Assembly: GCF_028737205.1 (NCBI RefSeq)
Contig: NZ_JAQZAL010000006.1
Span: 153,226-217,225 of the forward strand
Length of the DNA: 64,000 bases
Direction of reading: 5' to 3'
Source of the DNA: Actinomycetospora lutea
Lineage (GTDB): Bacteria; Actinomycetota; Actinomycetes; Mycobacteriales; Pseudonocardiaceae
Part shown: positions 1 to 7,744 of the stretch, in pieces
How the letters are laid out: each line of letters starts with the position of its first letter
Numbering within the stretch: position 1 is the first letter of the stretch
Translations under genes and position numbers: made by a program
Notes under the pieces: model-generated
What the model was told of the DNA's origin: nothing
What the model saw: only the letters and a program-made list of their open reading frames with translations
Databases searched by the model: none

Positions 1-11
1 GCACCTCCGGA

Positions 12-845
12 TTACGCGACCCCGAGCTCGGCGGACATCGCCGCCGTCGCCTCCAGCAGCGCCGTCGTGACGTCCTCGAGGACCCCCGGCGCCGCGGCCC
101 GCTCGGGCAGGGCCAGCGCGACGACCAGCGGCAGCGAGTCACCCGTGGTGAACACCGGCGCCGCGACCGACGCGATGCCGGGGATGACCCCGCCGGAGGT
201 CAGCGCGCAGCCCCGCCGGCGGACCTCCTCGGTGATCCGGTCGATCTCCGCGACGGTCGGCTCCGCGCCCTGCGCGCGCAGGACCGGGTCGGTCAGCGCG
301 CGCGGGAGGTGCGCGAGGTACACCTGTCCCACCGACGAGGTCAGCAGCGGCATCGTCGCCCCGACCCGCACGGTGATCGGCAGCGCGTAGGCCCCGTAGT
401 CCCAGCGCACGATCACCGGGCCGTGGTCGCCCCACACCGCGAGGTTGACCGCGTGACCGGTCCGGTCGCGCAGCCCGGGGATGAACTGCCCGACCAGGCC
501 GACCTCGTCCATGCGCCGCAGCGACTCGGCGCCGAGGCGGCGCAGGGCCGGGCCCATGTCGTAGAGCCCGGAGCTGGGCGACTGGGCCACCATCCCCGCC
601 CGCCCGAGGCTGACGAGGTAGCGGTGGGCCTTGCTCGCGCCCATGCCGCTGGCGTTCGCGATCTGGGTCAGGCTCATCGGCCCGCCGCCCCGCTCGAGCG
701 CGTCGAGGACGGTCATGGCGATCTCGACCGACTGGATGCCCTGGCGGGTGCTGCCCGGCGGGCCGGGGGTGTCGGTGTCGTCGTCCGTGCCGGCGGGGGC
801 CACGCCGTCGACCCTAGTCATCGCGACGTGGCCCCCGGCGCTCAT
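12..845 (-). CDS. IclR-family transcriptional regulator of the aromatic cluster
   Basis: A 277-residue protein with the IclR layout: a winged helix-turn-helix at about residues 36-98 (LTQIANASGMGASKAHRYL lies in it) followed by an IclR effector-binding domain from about 110 to the end. The start chosen is the ATG at 845, which overlaps the stop of the transporter gene as ATGA; a second in-frame ATG at 821 gives a protein 8 residues shorter. It is the last gene of a minus-strand run with an MFS transporter and an FAD hydroxylase. IclR proteins often control aromatic catabolism, so local control of this cluster is a reasonable inference; the effector is unknown. The gene stops 11 bases from the window edge. 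Confidence 0.9.
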   Translation of the reverse strand: MSAGGHVAMTRVDGVAPAGTDDDTDTPGPPGSTRQGIQSVEIAMTVLDALERGGGPMSLTQIANASGMGASKAHRYLVSLGRAGMVAQSPSSGLYDMGPALRRLGAESLRRMDEVGLVGQFIPGLRDRTGHAVNLAVWGDHGPVIVRWDYGAYALPITVRVGATMPLLTSSVGQVYLAHLPRALTDPVLRAQGAEPTVAEIDRITEEVRRRGCALTSGGVIPGIASVAAPVFTTGDSLPLVVALALPERAAAPGVLEDVTTALLEATAAMSAELGVA

Positions 846-2112
846 GCGCTGACCCGCGGGGTGTCCGGGTCGGCGGTGGGGTCGGCGGTGGGGTCGGCGC
901 TGGGGTCGGCGCTGCGCGAGCGGATCGCGGGCACGGCGGCGGCGAGCAGCGCACCGAGGACGCCGGGGACGGCGAACAGGTAGAAGTTCCACTCCACGCC
1001 GAGCCCGGACGACAGGATCGCGGCGCCGAGGAGCGGCCCGGCGATCGCGCCGAGGCGGCCGACGGACAGCGCCCAGCCGATCGCGCGCCCGCGCAGCTCC
1101 GCCGGGTGGTGGCCGACGATGAAGGCGTTGGTCAGCACCTGCGAGCCGATGAGCCCGAGGCCGCTGACGAACATGAGCAGGAAGAGCAGGCCGAGCGCCG
1201 GGCGGGCGCTCATCACCAGCAGGCTCGCGGCGCCGGCCAGGACGCGACGGCGACGACGGGCTTGACACCGACCCGGTCGGCGATCTTGCCGCCGAGCACC
1301 ATGCCCACGCCCGCACCGACCCACATGGCCGCGGTCTGCAGCAGCGACGAGCCGAGCGAGTAGCCCGCGGTCTGCATGATCGTCGGGAGCCAGGTGCTGA
1401 TGCCGAACACGAGCAGCAGGCCGCAGAACGACATCGCCCAGAACAGGAGGGTCGCGCCGCGCACGCCGGGGGCGAGCAGGGGGCGCAGGCCCAGCAGGTC
1501 GCCGCGGGACCGGCCGCCCGACTCCTCGTGCACCGGGCTCTCGGGCAGCAGCCGGATCGCGAGCGGGAGCAGGACGAGCGCCGGGGCCGCGCCGATGACG
1601 TAGATCCAGCGCCAGCTCCCGCCGGTCAGCAGCGCGGCGCCCAGCAGCGGCGCGAGCAGCGCGCCCCCGGCGTAGCCGGACATCATGATCCCGACGTTGC
1701 GGGCCCGGCGCTCCGGCGCCGAGAGGTCGGCGACGTAGGCGGTCACCGTCGGGAGCACGATGCCGAGCCCGACGCCGACGGCGAAGCGGGCGGCGCCGAA
1801 CAGCGCGAAGCCCGGGGCGACCGCGCACACGAGCATGCCGAGCGAGAACAGGGCCGCGCCGCCGATGAGCAGCCGCCGGCTGCCGGCGCGCCGGATCGTC
1901 GCGGCGCAGATCGCGGCACCGACCAGCATCCCGATGGCCACGAGCGAGCCCACGGTGCCGGCGGAGCCCTTGTCCGCGCCGACGGCGGGGTCGGCGAGCA
2001 GGGAGGGGACGGTCACGCCGTAGCAGGCGAGGTCGTAGCCCTCGAGGGCGGCGAAGCCCGCGGAGAGGACCAGGACGAGGCGCTCGGTGGCGCGGGTGGG
2101 CGGTGCGGTCAC
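842..2112 (-). pseudogene. MFS aromatic-acid:proton symporter, single-base frameshift
   Basis: The N-terminal two thirds (GTG at 2112, preceded by GGAG at good spacing) and the C-terminal third (stop at 842) read in different frames. They join near 1235-1247, where adding one base restores a continuous AVLAGAASLLVMSARPAL segment. The repaired protein of about 423 residues has the 12-helix MFS layout and a GYDLACYG start-helix motif like the AAHS (aromatic acid:H+ symporter) group, with a GRR/AERRARN-type cytoplasmic loop. It sits between the hydroxylase and the IclR gene with a 4-base overlap to the latter, so it is probably the uptake system for the aromatic acid degraded here. The lesion is either a real deletion or a sequencing error; the flanking protein is not otherwise decayed, which favours the second. 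Confidence 0.8.
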
Positions 2113-2144
2113 GGTGGCTCCTGGCAGCGGCGTCGGCGGGAGGG

Positions 2145-3785
2145 TCAGCGGAGGAGGGCGGGCGCGGGCGCGCCGAGGGCGGCGGCCAGCTCGCGGGCGA
2201 GGGTGTCGGCGGCACCCGGGTCGGTCGCGGTGCCGAAGACGTAGAAGTCGGGCCGGACCGCAGCGGCCACGGCGTCGTGGGCGGCGAGCCACGCGAGGTG
2301 CGTGCCCTCGGCGTCGACGACGTGGCCAGGGTCGGGGGCAGCGGGCGACGCGGTGCCGGCCTCGTGCAGCGCGACGACGCGGACGCCGGCGTCGGCGAGG
2401 ACGGCGAGCAGGTCGTCGGCGAGGGTCACGCGCCGGGCGTCGAGCAGGAGGTGCGCCGGGTGCCCGACGACCTGGTCGAGCCGGTCGCGCCGTGCCCCGT
2501 CGTCGACCACGCCCTGCGCGACCAGCTCCCCGCGCCCGGGCCCCGACGACGTCGCGAGCAGGCCCTCGACCAGCCCCGGGAACCGGATCTCTTCCGGGTG
2601 CTGGTGCGCCGCCCGGCGAGCGAGCAGCACGCGGTCGCGCTCGGCGGCCCGCGCCGGGTCGCGGACCGTCTGCTGGCGGCCCAGCTCGATACCCTTCTCG
2701 ATCACCGCGCGCACGTGCGGCTCGCGCTCCTGCTGGTAGGTGTCGAGCACCTCGTCGCCGAGGCGCCCGCGCAGGACGGCGTCGAGCTTGAAGGCGATGT
2801 TCTGCGCGTCGCGGATACCCGAGCACATGCCCTGGCCCAGGAACGGCGGCATTTGGTGCGCGGCGTCGCCGGCGAGCAGCACGTGCCCGACCCGCCAGCG
2901 GTCGGTGACCAGGGAGCGGAACGTGTAGGTGGCGACGCGGATGAGCTCGGCGTCGTCGGGGGAGAGCCAGCGCCGCGTGCGGGCCCAGACCTTCGCCGGG
3001 TCGCGCTCTGCTCCGAAGTCCTCGACCGAGTCGAGCATGTAGCTGAACCGGTGGTGCGCCGGCCCGAGCGAGATGATCGAGGTGGGCCCGGCCGGGTCGC
3101 CGACCTGGCGCGCCGTCGGCACCGCCGGCGGGGCCGACGGGTCGCGGAACCGGAAGTCGCAGACCATCCACGGCTCGGAGAACCCGTAGTCGTCCATGGT
3201 GCGCCCGAGCGCCTCGCGCACGAAGCTGTTGCCGCCGTCGCAGGCGATCACCCAGCGGGCGCGCACGCGGTCGGGACGGCGGCCGCCGGTGAGCAGCTCG
3301 ACGTGGTCGCCCCCGCCGTCGACGCCGTCGGTCAGGCCCGTGACCGGCGTCCCGAGCCGGACCTCGACCCCGGTGGCCCGCACGCGCTCGTCGAGCGCCG
3401 CCTCGAGATCGGGCTGGTACATCATGTACCACTCCGCCCAGCCGCTGCGGCCGCGCGCGGCGAAGTGGTGCTCGATGAGCAGCTCGCCCGCCGCATTGCG
3501 CCACTCGTAGTTGCGCTGCACGTGGAGCGCGGGCAGCAGCGCCTCGGCGATCCCGACGCGCGCGAACGTCCGCATCGTCTCGTCGTCGAAGATCGCCGCG
3601 CGCGGCAGGTTGTAGAGCCCGTCGTAGCGCTCCAGCACGACGACGCGGTGCCCGGCGGCGCCGAGCAGGGCGGCCGTGACCATCCCGACCGGCCCGTAGC
3701 CCACGACGGCCACGTCGACGACGTCGGCGCTGTCGTCGGCCCCGATGGTCGAGCTCCGCTGCGCTGCGTCTCCGTCCTGGGTCAT
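2145..3785 (-). CDS. FAD-dependent phenol/resorcinol-type hydroxylase (MhpA-like)
   Basis: A 546-residue class A flavoprotein monooxygenase. The Rossmann dinucleotide motif VVGYGPVG is at residues 27-34, the DG motif at 183-190 and the GDAAHQMPPFLGQGM flavin motif at 306-320; a C-terminal thioredoxin-like extension is typical of the MhpA/PheA long subgroup. The ATG at 3785 follows AGGAGGAGAG at ideal spacing. Relatives hydroxylate 3-(3-hydroxyphenyl)propionate, phenols or resorcinol with NAD(P)H and O2. Next to a gamma-resorcylate-type decarboxylase and a maleylacetate reductase, resorcinol to hydroxyquinol is the likeliest reaction, but that assignment is inferred from context. It is divergent from the decarboxylase gene across a 92-base AT-richer gap. 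Confidence 0.85.
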   Translation of the reverse strand: MTQDGDAAQRSSTIGADDSADVVDVAVVGYGPVGMVTAALLGAAGHRVVVLERYDGLYNLPRAAIFDDETMRTFARVGIAEALLPALHVQRNYEWRNAAGELLIEHHFAARGRSGWAEWYMMYQPDLEAALDERVRATGVEVRLGTPVTGLTDGVDGGGDHVELLTGGRRPDRVRARWVIACDGGNSFVREALGRTMDDYGFSEPWMVCDFRFRDPSAPPAVPTARQVGDPAGPTSIISLGPAHHRFSYMLDSVEDFGAERDPAKVWARTRRWLSPDDAELIRVATYTFRSLVTDRWRVGHVLLAGDAAHQMPPFLGQGMCSGIRDAQNIAFKLDAVLRGRLGDEVLDTYQQEREPHVRAVIEKGIELGRQQTVRDPARAAERDRVLLARRAAHQHPEEIRFPGLVEGLLATSSGPGRGELVAQGVVDDGARRDRLDQVVGHPAHLLLDARRVTLADDLLAVLADAGVRVVALHEAGTASPAAPDPGHVVDAEGTHLAWLAAHDAVAAAVRPDFYVFGTATDPGAADTLARELAAALGAPAPALLR

Positions 3786-3805
3786 GCGCTCTCCTCCTGT
3801 GAGGT

Positions 3806-3835
3806 TTGACACCGCCGAACCGTAGGATTCATTAT
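3806..3835 (+). promoter_or_regulatory. Candidate promoter of the decarboxylase-reductase operon
   Basis: A perfect TTGACA at 3806-3811 is followed 18 bases later by CATTAT (3830-3835), four of six matches to the -10 consensus. The stretch is clearly AT-richer than its surroundings and lies in the divergent gap between hydroxylase and decarboxylase. The spacing is plausible for the housekeeping sigma factor. Regulator sites could not be singled out. Confidence 0.5.
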
Positions 3836-3877
3836 TACGCAAGTCAATGCACGATGGTGAAACGGATCGAGGGCAGG

Positions 3878-4837
3878 ATGCGCACGATCGGCCTGGAAGA
3901 GCACTTCGTGACCCCGGAGCTCGCGCCCTACGGCGCCGGGACGGCGACGATCGCGGAGCCGCACGTCTGGGAGGAGATGTCGCGCCGGCTCCACGACCTC
4001 ACCGGCGCGCGCCTCGAGCGCATGGACGCCGCCGGGCTCGACGTCCAGGTGCTCTCGCTGAACTCGCCGGGACTGCAGGCCGAGCCCGACGCCGCACTCG
4101 CCGTCTCCCGCGCCACATCCGTCAACGACCTGCTCGCCGCGACCGTCGAGGCGCACCCCACCCGCTTCGCCGGCTTCGCCGCCCTGCCGCTGCAGGACCC
4201 GCAGGCCGCGGCGAAGGAGCTCGAGCGCTCGGTGACCCAGCTGGGCCTGCGGGGCGCGCTGGTCAACGCCCACACCCACGGCCGCTACCTCGACGACCCC
4301 GAGCTGCGGGTCGTCTGGGAGTACGCGCAGGGCCTGGACGTTCCGCTCTACCTGCACCCGGCCACCGGTGTCGACGCCGCGCACGTGCTCTCGGGGCACC
4401 CCGAGCTCATCGGGCCGATCTGGAGCTGGGGCACCGACACCGCGTCGCACGCCCTGCGCCTGGTCTTCAGCGGGGTGTTCGACGACTTCCCCGAGGCCAA
4501 GCTGCTGCTCGGGCACATGGGCGAGGCGCTGCCGTTCACCCTGTGGCGCCTCGACTCGCGCTGGGACTTCCACGCCCACCACGGCATCGAGCTCGCCCGC
4601 GGGCGCCCGTCGGAGTACCTGCGGCACAACCTCTACATCACGACCAGCGGGGTGTGCTCCGCCGCGCCGCTGCTGTGCTCGTTGCTGGCACTCGGCTCCG
4701 ACCACATCCTCTTCGGCACCGACTACCCCTTCGAGGAGATGGACGTCGCCACCGAGTTCCTGCGCACCGCCCCGATCAGCGAGGCCGACCGGGAGAAGAT
4801 CGCGCACGGCAACGCCGAGCGGCTGCTGCGGCTCTGA
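3878..4837 (+). CDS. Amidohydrolase-2 family decarboxylase, gamma-resorcylate type
   Basis: A 319-residue TIM-barrel protein of the amidohydrolase-2 / ACMSD group. It opens with RTIGLEEHF, giving the E-x-H metal motif (E7, H9), followed by H160 in LYLHP, H212 in GHMGEALPF and D282 in TDYPFEE. This set and the PFE motif match non-oxidative hydroxybenzoate decarboxylases such as gamma-resorcylate (2,6-dihydroxybenzoate) decarboxylase. The ATG at 3878 follows GAGGGCAGG; an upstream in-frame ATG at 3854 has a weaker site. It is followed 13 bases later by maleylacetate reductase. The expected reaction is gamma-resorcylate to resorcinol plus CO2; other ortho-hydroxybenzoates remain possible. Confidence 0.85.
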   Translation: MRTIGLEEHFVTPELAPYGAGTATIAEPHVWEEMSRRLHDLTGARLERMDAAGLDVQVLSLNSPGLQAEPDAALAVSRATSVNDLLAATVEAHPTRFAGFAALPLQDPQAAAKELERSVTQLGLRGALVNAHTHGRYLDDPELRVVWEYAQGLDVPLYLHPATGVDAAHVLSGHPELIGPIWSWGTDTASHALRLVFSGVFDDFPEAKLLLGHMGEALPFTLWRLDSRWDFHAHHGIELARGRPSEYLRHNLYITTSGVCSAAPLLCSLLALGSDHILFGTDYPFEEMDVATEFLRTAPISEADREKIAHGNAERLLRL

Positions 4838-4850
4838 CGCCGGCCGTACC

Positions 4851-5915
4851 GTGACGCCCGTGAGCCTGTCCTTCGTCCACGACGCGCTGCCGATGCGCGT
4901 GGTCTTCGGCCCCGGGCGTCTTGCCGAGCTCGGCGCGGAGGTCGAGCGCCTCGGCCTGCGCCGGGTGCTGGTGCTCGGCACGCCCGAGCAGGAGGCGACG
5001 CTGCGGGCGACGGCGGACGGGCTGGGCGGGCGCGCGGCGGACGTCTTCCCGCAGGCGCGCCAGCACGTGCCGGCCGCGGTCGCCGCCGCGGCGGCCGACC
5101 GGGCCCGCGAGCTGGGCGCCGACGGGTGCGTCGCGGTCGGCGGCGGGTCGTCGGTGGGGCTGGGCAAGGCCGTCGCGCTGCGCCACGGCCTGCCCGTGGT
5201 CGCCGTGCCGACGACCTACGCCGGCTCCGAGATGACCCCGATCTGGGGGCTGACCGAGGACGGCGAGAAGCGCACCGGCCGCGACCGCGCGGTGCTGCCG
5301 CGCACCGTGGTCTACGACCCGGAGCTGACGCGCTCGCTGCCCGTCGGGCTGTCGGTGACCAGCGGGCTCAACGCCGTGGCGCACGCCGTCGAGGGGCTGT
5401 GGGCGCCGGACGGCACCCCGATCACCGCGCTGATGGCCGAGGAGGGCGCGCGCTCGCTGCTCGCGGCGCTGCCGACGATCGTCGAGCACCCCGACGACAT
5501 CGAGGCCCGGTCCGGGGCGCTGCAGGGCGCGTGGCTGTGCGGCGCGGTGCTCGGGGCGACGACGATGTCGCTGCACCACAAGCTCTGTCACGTGCTCGGC
5601 GGCTCGTTCGACCTGCCGCACGCCGAGACCCACGCCGTCGTGCTCCCGCACGTCGTCGCCCACAACGGGCCGTCGGCGCCGGCCGCGGTCGCGGCGCTCG
5701 GGCGGGCGCTCGGGGTGGCGGCCGACCCCGGGACGGTGACGACGGCGCTCGCCGACCGCGCCCGCGGCCTCGGCGCGCCGACCTCGCTCGCGGCGCTCGG
5801 GATGCCCCGCGACGGGCTCGCGCAGGTCGTCGAGCGGGTGCTCGCGCAGCCCTACGCGAATCCGGCGCCGGTCACGCGCGAGAGCCTGACCGCGCTGCTC
5901 GAGGCGGCGTACTGA
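4851..5915 (+). CDS. Maleylacetate reductase (iron-type alcohol dehydrogenase family)
   Basis: A 354-residue protein with the glycine-rich nucleotide motif GGGSSVGLGKA at residues 97-107, the TTYAGSEMT segment typical of maleylacetate reductases, and the HKLCHVLGG and PHAETHAVVLPH histidine regions. It reduces maleylacetate to 3-oxoadipate with NAD(P)H, the last dedicated step from hydroxyquinol or chlorocatechols. Start is GTG at 4851 or GTG at 4860; neither has a strong ribosome site, so translation may be coupled to the decarboxylase 13 bases upstream. Its 3' end overlaps the convergent TetR gene by 44 bases. No hydroxyquinol dioxygenase, which should supply its substrate, is in the window. 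Confidence 0.9.
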   Translation: MTPVSLSFVHDALPMRVVFGPGRLAELGAEVERLGLRRVLVLGTPEQEATLRATADGLGGRAADVFPQARQHVPAAVAAAAADRARELGADGCVAVGGGSSVGLGKAVALRHGLPVVAVPTTYAGSEMTPIWGLTEDGEKRTGRDRAVLPRTVVYDPELTRSLPVGLSVTSGLNAVAHAVEGLWAPDGTPITALMAEEGARSLLAALPTIVEHPDDIEARSGALQGAWLCGAVLGATTMSLHHKLCHVLGGSFDLPHAETHAVVLPHVVAHNGPSAPAAVAALGRALGVAADPGTVTTALADRARGLGAPTSLAALGMPRDGLAQVVERVLAQPYANPAPVTRESLTALLEAAY

Positions 5916-6495
5916 CCGACCCGAATGCCACGTCGAGGTGCCCGTCGAGGGTCGCCCGCGCGGCGTCGGGCGCGAGGTGCCCGCCCAGCACGTGCACGGC
6001 GAGGCCCTCGACGAGCGCGAGCAGGCCCGTCGCCGCGATCTCGGGATCGAGCGGGCCGGCGTGCCCGGCGGCACGGATGCGCCCGGCGACCGCGGCGCGC
6101 ATGCCCTCGGTGTCCTGGCGGAGGCGCGCCGCGACGTCGGGGCGGGTCGCCGCGTAGGCGTGGTAGGCGACGGCGACCCGGCCCTCGAGCTCGCGGTCGG
6201 CGTCGAGGGGGAGCAGCTGAACCAGCAGGGCGCCGACGAGGCGGCGCGGATCGTCGCCGGTGGCGTCCGGGTCGTCCTCGAGGCGCGCCTGCACGCGCGC
6301 CGCGACGACGTCCAACGCGAAGATCATCATCTCGTCCTTGGTGCGGAAGTAGTGCTGCACCATCCCCGCGGTCACGCCGGCCTCCGCCGCGACGTGGCGC
6401 AGGCTCACGTCCATCAGTCCGCGGTTCGCGGCCACGCGCAGCAGCGCGTCGGCGAGCAGCGTCCGGCGCTCGTGGTGGTCGACCTGCTTCGGCAC
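5872..6495 (-). CDS. TetR-family transcriptional repressor
   Basis: A 207-residue protein with an N-terminal TetR helix-turn-helix (about residues 10-55, including HVAAEAGVTAGMVQHYFRTK) and a C-terminal ligand domain of the BetI/TetR_C_6 kind. The start is GTG at 6495. The last 44 bases overlap the convergent maleylacetate reductase gene. It is divergent from a P450 gene, and the 74-base gap holds two near-identical dyads that are likely its operators, so it probably represses itself and the P450. The ligand is not predictable. Confidence 0.88.
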   Translation of the reverse strand: MPKQVDHHERRTLLADALLRVAANRGLMDVSLRHVAAEAGVTAGMVQHYFRTKDEMMIFALDVVAARVQARLEDDPDATGDDPRRLVGALLVQLLPLDADRELEGRVAVAYHAYAATRPDVAARLRQDTEGMRAAVAGRIRAAGHAGPLDPEIAATGLLALVEGLAVHVLGGHLAPDAARATLDGHLDVAFGSVSTPPRAARSGSRA

Positions 6496-6512
6496 GGGGA
6501 CACCTTGTCACA

Positions 6513-6554
6513 TTGCATCTGCAACGCCACCTCCGATACGTTGCGACTGCAACG
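6513..6554. promoter_or_regulatory. Twin dyad operator between TetR and P450 genes
   Basis: Two related 16-base boxes lie in direct repeat 28 bases apart, at 6511-6526 and 6539-6554, agreeing at 13 of 16 positions. The second is a perfect dyad, CGTTGC-GACT-GCAACG; the first has TTGCA-TC-TGCAA at 6513-6524. This is the expected pattern for a TetR protein controlling divergent genes. The assignment to the neighbouring TetR is inferred from position. Confidence 0.6.
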
Positions 6555-6569
6555 CAAAAGGAGGCCTCC

Positions 6570-7705
6570 GTGGACACGACGCTCCCGCTCGAGCGGCCCG
6601 ACCCGACGACCCCGCCGGCCGCGTACCGGTGGCTGCAGGAGCACGAGCCGGTGGCCCGCGTCGTCGGCGCCGACGGGACGCCGGCGTGGCTCGTGACGTC
6701 GTACGACCTCGTCGCGGCCGGGCTCACCGACCCACGCCTCGGGCTCACCCCGCCCGGGGTCCCCGTGGACGAGCGCGCGTCGCTGTTCCGGGACGGGCCC
6801 GCGCACACCCGGCTGCGCCGCCTGGTGGCGCGCGCGTTCACCCCGCGGCGGGTCGCCGCGCTCGCGCCCCGGATCGAGGCCCTCGCCGACGAGCACGTGG
6901 CGGCCCTGGTCGCGGCGGCGCAGGACGGGCCCGCGGACCTCGTCGACCTCGTCGGCGCCCCGCTCGCCGTCGGGTCGCTCGGGCTGCTGCTCGGGGTCGC
7001 GCTCGAGGACCACCCGCACTTCCGCGCGCTGGTCGACGACGCCCTGCGCGCCGACCCGATGGCCGCGGCCGGCGACCCCGCCTGCTCGCCGAGGCCGAGC
7101 GGGCGTGGGGCGCGCTCACGGCGTTCACCGCCGGGCTCGTCGCGGCCGCCCGCGAGCGCCCGGGTGACGACCTGCTCTCCGCGCTCGCCGCGATCTCCGA
7201 CGCCGACGACGGGCGCCTCGGCGACGGCGAGCTGATCGCGCTGGTCACCGCCCTGCTCGCGGCGGGGGTGATCACGGTGCGGGGCGGGCTGGCGGTGGCG
7301 GTGGTGCACCTCCTGGGCGAGGACGGGCTCGCGGACCTGGCGGACCGCCCGGACGTGCCGGGGCTCGTCGACGAGCTCGTGCGGCGGATGGGCGTCGAGG
7401 TGTTCCCGCGGTGGGCGCAGGTCGACCTCGAGCTGGGCGGGGTGGCGGTCGCGGCCGGCGAGAAGGTGCTGCTGCGCCTCGAGGCCGCGAACCACGACCC
7501 GGCGCGCTCCGGTCCGCACCTCGGCTTCGGGCGCGGGCCGCACCACTGCCTCGGGGCCGCGCTGGCCCGCGTCGAGCTCACCGCCGCGCTCACCGCGCTG
7601 TCGCGCCGGGCCCCGCACCTGCGCCTGGCCGTCCCGGTCGCGGAGATCCCGTGGCACCGCGGCGAGGTCGACGCCGGCCCCCTGGCGCTGCCGGTCCGTC
7701 CGTGA
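6570..7705 (+). pseudogene. Cytochrome P450 with a one-base frameshift and degenerate I-helix
   Basis: GTG at 6570 follows AAAGGAGG at ideal spacing. The N-terminal part (HTRLRRLVARAFTPR in helix C) and the C-terminal part with the haem motif FGRGPHHCLG read in different frames; they meet near 7078-7085, where adding one C gives DPALLAEAERAW, as expected for the family. The repaired protein is about 378 residues, short for a bacterial P450. The I-helix reads AAGVITV, keeping the threonine but lacking the usual acidic residue, and the stretch between the PERF region and the haem loop is about a dozen residues short. The ExxR motif (ELVR) is present. It is divergent from the TetR gene. Either a sequencing error in an unusual P450 or a decaying gene. 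Confidence 0.75.
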
Positions 7706-7744
7706 GCTCCTGGCCGACAGCCCCGGGACGTGCTCACGTGGCCG

